Of a DNA stretch of 19,449 bases, positions 13,224-19,449 are shown one piece after another. The stretch spans positions 1 to 19,449 of the forward strand of contig JBDHTO010000010.1 in the NCBI GenBank assembly GCA_039808665.1, in the 5' to 3' direction. How positions within the stretch are numbered: the stretch's first letter is position 1; the number at the start of each line of letters is the position of its first letter. The position numbers and the translations under genes are program-made. The notes under the pieces were generated by a model. It ran no database searches and was not told the DNA's origin. It worked only from the letters and a program-made list of their open reading frames with translations. This DNA is from JBDHTO01 sp039808665. GTDB taxonomy: Bacteria > Pseudomonadota > Alphaproteobacteria > Paracaedibacterales > JAKBAR01.

Positions 13224-13553
13224 GTGAGCTTTACATTCGACATCACTGAAGCGGCAGCAACACGTATTTCTTCCATAAATAAGGAGAATCAGCTGTCACA
13301 GAGGCTTCGTATCGCCGTCCAAGGTGGCGGGTGCTCAGGATTTCAATACACTTTCCTTATGGATGATGCTGAAAACCCCGATGATCACGTTTTTCTCAAT
13401 GGAGAAGCAACTGTTGTCATTGATGAAGTCTCCCTTGAGCTCTTGAATGGAAGCACCCTCGATTATCAGGATGATCTTGCCTCAAGCATGTTCGTCATTA
13501 AAAACCCCAGCGCAAAATCAGGATGTGGTTGTGGAAACTCTTTTTCAATCTAA
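13224..13553 (+). CDS. erpA: A-type iron-sulfur carrier protein (ErpA/IscA family)
   Basis: A 109-residue HesB/IscA-fold protein that carries and inserts Fe-S clusters into target proteins. The three conserved cysteines are present: Cys37 in GGGCSGFQY, and Cys101 and Cys103 in SGCGCGNSF. Length and the start FDITEAAATRI are typical. The C-terminal SGCGCGNSFSI and MDDAENPDDHVF favour ErpA over IscA, but the assignment within the A-type family is tentative. Translation starts at GTG 13224; the only upstream purine run is GGGAAAAAG. It overlaps xthA by 23 bases and is the first gene of a co-directional train. No isc or suf genes are in the window. Confidence 0.88.
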   Translation: MSFTFDITEAAATRISSINKENQLSQRLRIAVQGGGCSGFQYTFLMDDAENPDDHVFLNGEATVVIDEVSLELLNGSTLDYQDDLASSMFVIKNPSAKSGCGCGNSFSI

Positions 13554-14346
13554 ACAAACGCTCAAACTTGCAACGTGGAACGTTAACTCCATCCGCATGA
13601 GGCTCCCTATTCTTCTGGATTGGTTAAAAGATGAAAAAATTGATGTGGCTTGCCTCCAAGAAACAAAGTGTGAGGACAAAGATTTTCCCTTCGAAGTTAT
13701 CGAGGATCTTGGGTATAACGTTGCGCACTTTGGACAAAAAACATTTAACGGTGTAGCTCTTCTTTCAAAATATCCCCTTGACGATATTCAACGGGGTCTT
13801 CCTAATTTTGAAGACACACAAAGCCGATTCATCGAAGCGGGACTCAATGTGGGTAAGTGTTATCTTAAAGTTGCCTCTGTATATGTCCCTAATGGCCAGG
13901 AAGTAGGCTCTGAAAAATTTGACTATAAACTCAGTTTTCTTGAGGCGCTTTATAGCCATATGGATCAGGCCTTTACCCTCCAAGAGTCTTATGTTTTCGG
14001 AGGTGATTATAACATCGCCCCCACAGATAGGGATGTTTATGATCCTGCGTCATGGCATGAGGCGATTTTGTGCTCTACACCGGAACGTCACGCTTATCAA
14101 AAACTTCTCAACCGAGGATATACAGATATTCTTTCCTTTGAAACAACCTCTGAACAGCCGGGGATTTTTACCTGGTGGGATTACCGCGCAGGAAGTTTTC
14201 AAAAAAATCATGGTCTTCGTATTGATCATCTCTTGGCATCACCAGATGTCGCTGATAGGGTGAGAACAACTTATGTTGATAGGCGCATCAGAGAGCTTGA
14301 AAAAACCTCTGATCATGCGCCTGTTATCACTGAACTTGAATTTTAA
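13531..14346 (+). CDS. xthA: Exodeoxyribonuclease III
   Basis: A 271-residue member of the ExoIII/AP endonuclease family that cuts at abasic sites and removes 3' blocking groups in base excision repair. Motifs in order: LATWNVNSIRMR (13-24), CLQETKCED with the metal-binding Glu, FNGVALLSK, VYVPNGQE, GGDYNIAPTDRDVYDP with the catalytic Asp and Asn, GIFTWWDYR, LRIDHLLAS and TSDHAPV with the Asp-His pair. Length matches E. coli ExoIII (268). No ATG lies near the conserved N-terminus. I chose GTG 13531 because AGGA (13520-13523) sits 7 bases upstream. That start lies inside erpA, overlapping it by 23 bases in another frame, so the Shine-Dalgarno is inside the erpA coding sequence. Confidence 0.93.
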   Translation: METLFQSKQTLKLATWNVNSIRMRLPILLDWLKDEKIDVACLQETKCEDKDFPFEVIEDLGYNVAHFGQKTFNGVALLSKYPLDDIQRGLPNFEDTQSRFIEAGLNVGKCYLKVASVYVPNGQEVGSEKFDYKLSFLEALYSHMDQAFTLQESYVFGGDYNIAPTDRDVYDPASWHEAILCSTPERHAYQKLLNRGYTDILSFETTSEQPGIFTWWDYRAGSFQKNHGLRIDHLLASPDVADRVRTTYVDRRIRELEKTSDHAPVITELEF

Positions 14347-14364
14347 CAAAGGGGAATAAAAATT

Positions 14365-14652
14365 ATGGCGCTAACCCATGATGATATCAAAAAAATTGCC
14401 CAACTTTCCAGGATTCGCCTGGAAAAGGAGGAATATGATACAGTTGAGCAACAACTGTCCGGTATTTTTGGCTGGATCGATCAACTTTCTGCAGTCAACA
14501 CAGAGGGTGTTGCCCCCTATCGCGATCTTTTTGAAGAATCCACCCATGAACGGGAGGATGTCGTTCTTGTCTCTCATCTTGAGGATCTTATTCTCAAAAA
14601 TGCTCCTGAAAAAGCCCATAACATGTTTGCTGTACCCAAAGTCGTGGAATAA
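14365..14652 (+). CDS. gatC: Aspartyl/glutamyl-tRNA amidotransferase subunit C
   Basis: A 95-residue small subunit of the GatCAB amidotransferase, which wraps around GatA and GatB and stabilises the complex. Family features: DIKKIAQLSRIRLEKEE at the N-terminus, LSGIFGWIDQLSAVNTEGVAP in the middle (read in pieces IFGWIDQL, NTEGVAPY), the REDVV segment, and the terminal NAPEKAHNMFAVPKVVE (NAPE...F.VPKV). AAAGGGGA lies about 10 bases before ATG 14365. The gene lies 18 bases after xthA and 2 bases before gatA, giving the usual gatCAB order. Confidence 0.95.
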   Translation: MALTHDDIKKIAQLSRIRLEKEEYDTVEQQLSGIFGWIDQLSAVNTEGVAPYRDLFEESTHEREDVVLVSHLEDLILKNAPEKAHNMFAVPKVVE

Positions 14653-14654
14653 AA

Positions 14655-16136
14655 ATGACAGATCTTACTTCCCTTACCCTTCTGGAGGCTAAAGACGGCC
14701 TCAAATCCAAAAAATTCTCCTCAAAAGAGATGACACAAGCGCACATAGAAAAGATTGAGCAAACGCGAGACCTTAACGCCTATGTCACAGATTCTTTTGA
14801 TGTTGCGCTCAAGCAAGCAGAGCTTTCTGATCTTCGCTATGGAAAGAATGAGGATAAAAAGCTCGATGGATTGCCCCTTGGCATCAAGGATCTTTTTTGT
14901 ACAAAAGATATCCAGACAACAGCATGTTCAAAAATTCTTTCTGGGTTTATTCCGCCTTATGAATCTACGGTCACACAAAACCTTTTGGACGAAGGCGCTG
15001 TTTTTCTTGGCAAGCTTAATATGGATGAGTTCGCCATGGGATCCGCAAACCTGACCAGCTGCTTTGGTCCCACCATCAGCCCGTGGAAAAAGAAAGACGC
15101 CCCAGAAAAACAGATCGTTCCAGGCGGATCTTCGGGTGGATCAGCGACTGCCGTGGCTGCAGACATTGCTTTGGCCGCTACGGCCTCTGACACCGGCGGA
15201 TCCATTCGCCAACCTGCATCTTTTTCTGGACTTGTCGGTATCAAACCAACCTATGGTCTTTGCTCCCGCTACGGCATGGTGGCCTTTGCTTCATCCCTTG
15301 ATCAAGCGGGTCCTCTTACGAAAACCGTTGAGGATGCCGCCCTCATGCTTGAAGTGATGGCAAGCTATGATGTCAAAGACAGTACCTCCCTCAAAACACC
15401 CATTCCCTCCTACTCCCAACATGTGAATCCTCAAGTTAAGGGGCTCCGTATTGGTCTTGTCAAAGAGTATCTTGAAAACTTGAATGAAGATGCACAAAAG
15501 GTTGTCACAGATGGTATAAACTGGCTTAAGGACGCGGGATGTACATTTACTGAGCTCAGCCTTCCCACAACGCCTCACGCCCTTCCAACCTATTATATTA
15601 TTGCCCCCGCAGAGGCTTCAGCAAATCTTGCACGCTACGATGGTGTCAGGTACGGACTGCGTGTAGAGGGAGAAACCCTCGACGATATGTATGAAAAAAC
15701 CCGTCGCGCAGGATTTGGTGACGAAGTACGCAGACGTATCATGATTGGAACCTATGTGCTTTCTGCGGGTTATTTTGATGCCTATTATGTGAAAGCTCAG
15801 CAAATTCAAACCCTGATTTATAATGATTTTGAACGGGCATTCAAGGATGTGGACGTGATTTTAACGCCAACAACCCCCACAGAAGCCTTTGCCATCGATG
15901 AAAAACCCACAGATCCCGTGACCATGTATCTGAATGATATCTATACAGTGACCGTGAACCTTGCCGGACTTCCTGGAATTTCTGTTCCCGCAGGACTTTC
16001 AAAGAATAATCTTCCCATGGGCTTACAATTAATTGGACCTCGTTTTTCAGAGCAAACTCTTTTCAATGTCAGCAAAGCCATTGAAGACCGTGCCAATTTC
16101 CGCGCCCAGTTTAACTCCATGAAAAAGGTGATCTAA
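14655..16136 (+). CDS. gatA: Aspartyl/glutamyl-tRNA amidotransferase subunit A
   Basis: A 493-residue amidase-signature enzyme that hydrolyses glutamine and passes ammonia to GatB. The Ser-cisSer-Lys triad is visible: Lys78 in GLPLGIKDLF, Ser159 in PGGSSGGSA and the nucleophile Ser183 in SDTGGSIRQPA. Further family segments are LGKLNMDEFAMGS (118-130), GLVGIKPTYGLCSRYG, SLDQAGPLTKTVEDAA, LTPTTPTEAF, and the C-terminal LAGLPGISVPAG and PMGLQLIGPRFSE. Length is normal. It begins 2 bases after gatC without a strong ribosome site, suggesting coupling, and its TAA overlaps the gatB ATG (TAATG). Confidence 0.97.
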   Translation: MTDLTSLTLLEAKDGLKSKKFSSKEMTQAHIEKIEQTRDLNAYVTDSFDVALKQAELSDLRYGKNEDKKLDGLPLGIKDLFCTKDIQTTACSKILSGFIPPYESTVTQNLLDEGAVFLGKLNMDEFAMGSANLTSCFGPTISPWKKKDAPEKQIVPGGSSGGSATAVAADIALAATASDTGGSIRQPASFSGLVGIKPTYGLCSRYGMVAFASSLDQAGPLTKTVEDAALMLEVMASYDVKDSTSLKTPIPSYSQHVNPQVKGLRIGLVKEYLENLNEDAQKVVTDGINWLKDAGCTFTELSLPTTPHALPTYYIIAPAEASANLARYDGVRYGLRVEGETLDDMYEKTRRAGFGDEVRRRIMIGTYVLSAGYFDAYYVKAQQIQTLIYNDFERAFKDVDVILTPTTPTEAFAIDEKPTDPVTMYLNDIYTVTVNLAGLPGISVPAGLSKNNLPMGLQLIGPRFSEQTLFNVSKAIEDRANFRAQFNSMKKVI

Positions 16137-17602
16137 TGTCAAATCTTATCAAAGGAAAAACCGGTGAATGGGAAGTTGTGATTGGCTTGGAGGTTCACGC
16201 ACAAGTCATATCCAAATCAAAGCTATTTGCCACAGGCCCCACAGATTTTGGTGCAGAGCCCAATGCCAATGTGGATTTTTTGGATGCAGGCATGCCCGGC
16301 ATGCTTCCCGTCCTTAATGGATTTTGCGTTGATCAAGCTATTAAAACGGGTCTTGGTCTCAACGCAGAAATTAATCTGGTCTCCGTCTTTGACCGAAAGA
16401 ATTACTTCTACGCAGATCTCCCCCTTGGATATCAGATTTCTCAGTTCACACGCCCCATTGTCGGCGAGGGATATTTAGATATCGAAGTGGATGGCAAAAC
16501 CAAACGTATTGGTGTCACAAGACTTCACCTTGAAATGGACGCAGGCAAAAGCATCCATGACCTTCATCCGACAAAATCCTATATCGATTTTAACCGTGCA
16601 GGCGTTGCATTGATGGAGATTGTGTCAGAGCCCGATTTGCGATCAGCCGCAGAAGCCCAAGCTTATGTCAAAAAACTGCGCACCATTTTGAGATATCTTG
16701 AAACCTGTGATGGAAACATGGATCAAGGAAGCCTTCGTGTGGACGCCAACATTTCCCTTCGTCGCCCAGGTAAACCTTTTGGTACACGTGCGGAAATCAA
16801 AAACGTCAACTCCATTCGATTTTTGGGGCAAGCTATTGAATTTGAGATCGATCGGCAACTCGATATTCTTGAAAATGGTGGTGAAATTGCTCAAGAAACC
16901 CGTCTTTTTGACCCGAGTAAAGGCGAAACACGATCCATGCGTAGCAAGGAAAATGCCTATGACTACCGATATTTTCCAGATCCTGATCTTCTCCCTCTTC
17001 GTCTTTCACAAGAACGCATCGACGCCATCAAAGCTTCTATGATTGAGCTTCCTGATGCAAAAAAGGAGCGGTTTATGAACGACTTCTCCCTCACCGCTTA
17101 TGATGCCGATGTTCTGGTGAGCGAAAAGGAAACAGCCGCTTACTACGAAAATGCCATTAGTGCTCTTACATCAAAAGACAAAGCATCCGCAGGGAAAATC
17201 CTTGCGAATTGGCTTATTTCGGAAGTGTTTGCAGCCATGAACCGCGATAATGCCTCTCTTGAGAAATTGCCTGCAAAGGACCTCGCAGAGCTTATTGACT
17301 TGATCCAAGATGGAACAATTTCTGGAAAAATTGCAAAAGACGTCTTTGCCAAAATGTGGGAAAGTGGGAAAAATCCCAAGACCCTCGTAGATGAGCTTGG
17401 ACTCAAGCAGATCACCGACACATCGGCCATTGAAACGATTGTCCGTGATATTGTGGCGAAAAATCCTGCGCAAGTAGAGCAATATAAAGGTGGAAAACAG
17501 CAAATCTTTGGATTTTTTGTCGGACAAGTTATGGCCGCAACCAAAGGGCAAGCGAGTCCTGGCATTGTCAACGACATCCTTCGAAAGGTCCTCGATGCGT
17601 GA
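16136..17602 (+). CDS. gatB: Aspartyl/glutamyl-tRNA amidotransferase subunit B
   Basis: A 488-residue subunit that activates Glu-tRNAGln or Asp-tRNAAsn by phosphorylation and amidates it. The catalytic cradle shows GLEVHAQV (17-24), DAGMPGMLPVLN, DRKNYFYADLPLGYQISQ read in pieces (FYADLPLGYQ), LHLEMDAGKSIHD, FNRAGVALMEIVSEPDLRS in pieces (MEIVSEPD) and RVDANISLR. MRSKENAYDYRYFPDPDL follows in pieces (KENAYDYRYFPDPDL). The helical and YqeY-like tail domains run from about residue 300, ending PGIVNDILRKVLD. With GatC and GatA it supplies Gln-tRNAGln and/or Asn-tRNAAsn; which one depends on synthetases outside the window. It overlaps the next gene by 4 bases (GTGA). Confidence 0.97.
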   Translation: MSNLIKGKTGEWEVVIGLEVHAQVISKSKLFATGPTDFGAEPNANVDFLDAGMPGMLPVLNGFCVDQAIKTGLGLNAEINLVSVFDRKNYFYADLPLGYQISQFTRPIVGEGYLDIEVDGKTKRIGVTRLHLEMDAGKSIHDLHPTKSYIDFNRAGVALMEIVSEPDLRSAAEAQAYVKKLRTILRYLETCDGNMDQGSLRVDANISLRRPGKPFGTRAEIKNVNSIRFLGQAIEFEIDRQLDILENGGEIAQETRLFDPSKGETRSMRSKENAYDYRYFPDPDLLPLRLSQERIDAIKASMIELPDAKKERFMNDFSLTAYDADVLVSEKETAAYYENAISALTSKDKASAGKILANWLISEVFAAMNRDNASLEKLPAKDLAELIDLIQDGTISGKIAKDVFAKMWESGKNPKTLVDELGLKQITDTSAIETIVRDIVAKNPAQVEQYKGGKQQIFGFFVGQVMAATKGQASPGIVNDILRKVLDA

Positions 17603-19332
17603 GTAGTTCAAAAAGTCTCGCTCTGCGCATTATTCGCGATCATATGGCAAAGTATAAATCTTACTTTGCCATCGCCCTTGTATGCATGATTTTTGCGGCC
17701 ATTTCTACAGCCGCGCTTCCCTACCTTCTTCAACCTGTCTTTGACGAAGTCTTTACGAATGGCACAAGGGAAACTCTCACACTTTTTTGTGGCGCAGTAT
17801 TTCTTGCCTTTGTGGTAAAGGGTTTTTCTTCTTTTGGCGAATCTGTGATGATGAATTATGTGGGGCAAAAGATCATCTCGGACCTCCAAAACCGCATGTT
17901 CCGTCATCTTCTTCGCTTGGATCTTGGGTATTTTCATAAATCCTCTACGGGACAACTGATTTCCCATTTTACAAACGATGTGAATTTGATGCGTAACGCC
18001 GTGGCCCACACCATTATCGGCCTTGGAAAAGATTCACTCACCCTTTTGTTCCTGGTTATGCTCATGTTTTACCGGGACCTTTATCTGGCCCTTGGAACAT
18101 TTGTCATCTTTCCCCTTGTTTTTCTTCCTGTGCTCAAGCTTGGAAAACGCCTTCGAAAAGTGAGTCATTCCACGCAAGACATCCTCGGGGAACTTACAGG
18201 ATTTCTTGGCCAAATTTTCCAAGGTATTCGTGTGGTCAAGGCCTATCATGCCGAAATTTTTGAAATCACACGCATCGAAGAAAAAGTGAAGCGTATCTTT
18301 CACTTTTTGCACAAGGCCTCCGTGGCGCGCTCCCTCTCCCACCCGATCGTGGAAACCATTGGCGGACTTGCGATTATGAGTGTCATTGGTTACGGGGGCT
18401 ACCAAGTCATGGAGGGAAGCCGTACAACGGGTGAGTTTGTCTCCTTTATCGGTGCCTTGATCCTGTCTTACGAACCCATGAAACGTCTTTCTAATATCAA
18501 TGCTAATGTCCAAGAAGGGCTTGCCGCCGCCGCACGTATTTACGCGATTTTTGACACCGTTCCCACCATCACGCAATCCCCATCGCCCACACGTCTCAAA
18601 GGCAAAGTTGAAGGACGCATTACCTTTGATCATGTCAATTTTTCCTATGACCACAAGACAAATGTTCTTGAAAAATTAAATTTCACCCTAGAGCCCGGTA
18701 AAAACGTTGCTTTTGTTGGACCCAGTGGCGCCGGAAAATCAACCCTTATCAACCTAATCCCACGGTTTTACGATGTCTCAAAGGGGCGTATCCTTATTGA
18801 TACTCACGATGTCAAGGATCTGGCGTTCCATGATCTTCGAGAAAATATTGCCCTTGTCAGTCAAGAAATTGTTCTTTTTGATGATACCGTCTTTGCCAAT
18901 GTCGCCTATGGTGACGATCATGTGGATGAGAAGCGCGTGATTGAGGCGTGTAAAAAAGCCGCTGCCCACAGTTTTATTGAAAAATTGAAAGATGGCTATC
19001 ATACAAAAATCGGTGAAAATGGCGTCACTCTTTCGGGGGGACAACGTCAACGCCTGGCCATTGCCCGCGCCATGTACAAGGATGCCGCCATCCTTCTTTT
19101 AGATGAAGCCACATCCGCCCTGGATACCCACTCGGAAAAGCAAATTCAACATGCCTTGGATACATTGATGCAGGGGCGAACGACGCTTATCGTGGCCCAC
19201 CGCCTCTCCACCATTATGAATGCAGATTGTATCTATGTCTTGGACCATGGAAAGATTGTGGAACAAGGAACACACCAAGAGCTTCTTGACAAAAATGGTC
19301 TGTACGCCAATCTTTGGTCCATGCAAAGTTAA
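17599..19332 (+). CDS. MsbA-like ABC exporter (fused permease and ATPase)
   Basis: A 577-residue half-transporter with an N-terminal six-helix permease (about 18-315) and a C-terminal ATPase. The ATPase has Walker A GPSGAGKST (374-382), Q-loop Gln422, signature LSGGQ (478-482), Walker B AILLLDE (497-503), D-loop SALD and switch His534 (AHRLST); all are intact, so it should be active as a homodimer. Permease segments such as LRLDLGYFHKSSTGQLISHFTNDV in pieces (YFHKSSTGQL, FTNDV) and the whole layout fit the MsbA/lipid exporter group. Substrate is inferred: lipid A or another lipid is likely, a peptide or drug possible. It starts at GTG 17599, overlapping gatB by 4 bases, and is probably translated by coupling. 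Confidence 0.88.
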   Translation: MSSSKSLALRIIRDHMAKYKSYFAIALVCMIFAAISTAALPYLLQPVFDEVFTNGTRETLTLFCGAVFLAFVVKGFSSFGESVMMNYVGQKIISDLQNRMFRHLLRLDLGYFHKSSTGQLISHFTNDVNLMRNAVAHTIIGLGKDSLTLLFLVMLMFYRDLYLALGTFVIFPLVFLPVLKLGKRLRKVSHSTQDILGELTGFLGQIFQGIRVVKAYHAEIFEITRIEEKVKRIFHFLHKASVARSLSHPIVETIGGLAIMSVIGYGGYQVMEGSRTTGEFVSFIGALILSYEPMKRLSNINANVQEGLAAAARIYAIFDTVPTITQSPSPTRLKGKVEGRITFDHVNFSYDHKTNVLEKLNFTLEPGKNVAFVGPSGAGKSTLINLIPRFYDVSKGRILIDTHDVKDLAFHDLRENIALVSQEIVLFDDTVFANVAYGDDHVDEKRVIEACKKAAAHSFIEKLKDGYHTKIGENGVTLSGGQRQRLAIARAMYKDAAILLLDEATSALDTHSEKQIQHALDTLMQGRTTLIVAHRLSTIMNADCIYVLDHGKIVEQGTHQELLDKNGLYANLWSMQS

Positions 19333-19337
19333 TCAAT

Positions 19338-19378
19338 CTTTGTTTCGTTCTCATAGACCTTTGTCTCATTCTCCCAGA
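19338..19378. repeat. 21-bp tandem direct repeat, two copies
   Basis: CTTTGTTTCGTTCTCATAGA (19338-19357) is repeated as CTTTGTCTCATTCTCCCAGA (19359-19378), 16 of 20 bases identical, period 21. On the minus strand one frame reads WENETK then YENETK before TAA at 19329-19331. Two of the four base differences are silent in that frame, hinting that it is or was coding. That frame is open only from GTG 19403 (24 residues). Confidence 0.5.
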
Positions 19379-19380
19379 AA

Positions 19381-19449
19381 TTACTTCCCAGGTTCCTTTT
19401 CACTCACCTTCCCTTTCTCTTTAACCTTGGTTAACGGCTGGGACGATTT
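19381..19449 (-). CDS. Possible C-terminal end of a minus-strand gene (partial)
   Basis: Of the three minus-strand frames entering from the right edge, only this one stays open: 22 codons reading a Lys-rich tail (LTKVKEKGKVSEKEPGK) to TAA at 19381-19383. The other two close within about 9 codons. The tail resembles a charged C-terminus, but the length is too short to identify a family or to be sure it is coding. A TTAACC-TT-GGTTAA inverted repeat lies within it at 19421-19434. Confidence 0.3.
   Translation of the reverse strand, partial: KSSQPLTKVKEKGKVSEKEPGK

Noticed and set aside
13447..13530. Upstream ATG for xthA at 13447
   Set aside because: It would add 28 residues that are only an out-of-frame reading of erpA; ExoIII proteins begin just before ATWNVNS.
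17143..17611. Two overlapping minus-strand frames of about 145 codons in gatB
   Set aside because: Antisense to a well-conserved gatB C-terminus, and the two compete with each other; codon bias explains the openness.
18034..18654. 206-codon minus-strand frame within the ABC exporter
   Set aside because: Antisense shadow of a gene with every ABC motif intact; its own translation shows no recognisable domain.
1..19449. Search for mobile elements, CRISPR arrays, toxin-antitoxin pairs or defence genes
   Set aside because: No regularly spaced repeats, transposase, integrase, nuclease or restriction motifs were seen; nearly every gene is a recognisable housekeeping family.

Overview
The window looks like chromosome from an alphaproteobacterium. 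Three features point there independently. The tmRNA gene is circularly permuted (acceptor half before coding half). The transhydrogenase has three genes, with a split alpha subunit (pntAA, pntAB, pntB). SspB is of the alphaproteobacterial type. Thymidylate synthesis uses ThyX, whose signature (RHRTANVNEYSAR) is of the kind seen in alphaproteobacteria. Base composition is moderately AT-rich. An early-branching or host-associated order (Holosporales or Rickettsiales-like) is possible, but this is inference. I see no tRNA, rRNA, CRISPR array, insertion sequence, integrase or phage gene. Most of the window is housekeeping and densely packed.

Layout, left to right. Positions 1-468 hold the 3' end of dnaE. 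A bidirectional terminator and a minus-strand YdcH/DUF465 gene follow. Next is a minus-strand PfkB-type kinase resembling adenosine kinase, divergent from phbB (acetoacetyl-CoA reductase). phbB runs tail-to-tail, with a 4-bp overlap, into the minus-strand operon pntAA-pntAB-pntB-plsY. A 188-bp divergent control region holding a hairpin and a 9-bp direct repeat separates pntAA from the plus-strand pair maeB-mgtE. mgtE converges on minus-strand thyX. Then comes ssrA, followed by sspB and yggS and a strong bidirectional terminator. A small minus-strand gene encodes a probably secreted Ala/Pro-rich protein. The right third is one plus-strand gene train: erpA, xthA, gatC, gatA, gatB and an MsbA-like ABC exporter, mostly with overlaps or gaps of a few bases.

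Functional groupings. PntAA/AB/B and MaeB both supply NADPH, which PhbB consumes. GatCAB makes Gln-tRNAGln and/or Asn-tRNAAsn. ssrA and sspB form a ribosome-rescue and degradation module: the tmRNA tags stalled products and SspB delivers tagged proteins to ClpXP.

The most unusual feature is the tmRNA itself. Its frame begins GCA-GAT-AAT (Ala-Asp-Asn, the encoded start I recall for the Caulobacter tag) after an A-rich stretch, but stays open for 49 codons before TAA. About 8-20 codons are usual. It holds an imperfect internal duplication with an 87-nt (29-codon) period. A second possible resume codon, GCG at 11439, lies exactly 87 nt after the first. The tag is therefore either exceptionally long (49 codons) or begins at the second site (20 codons). 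The cognate adaptor gene sspB lies directly downstream.
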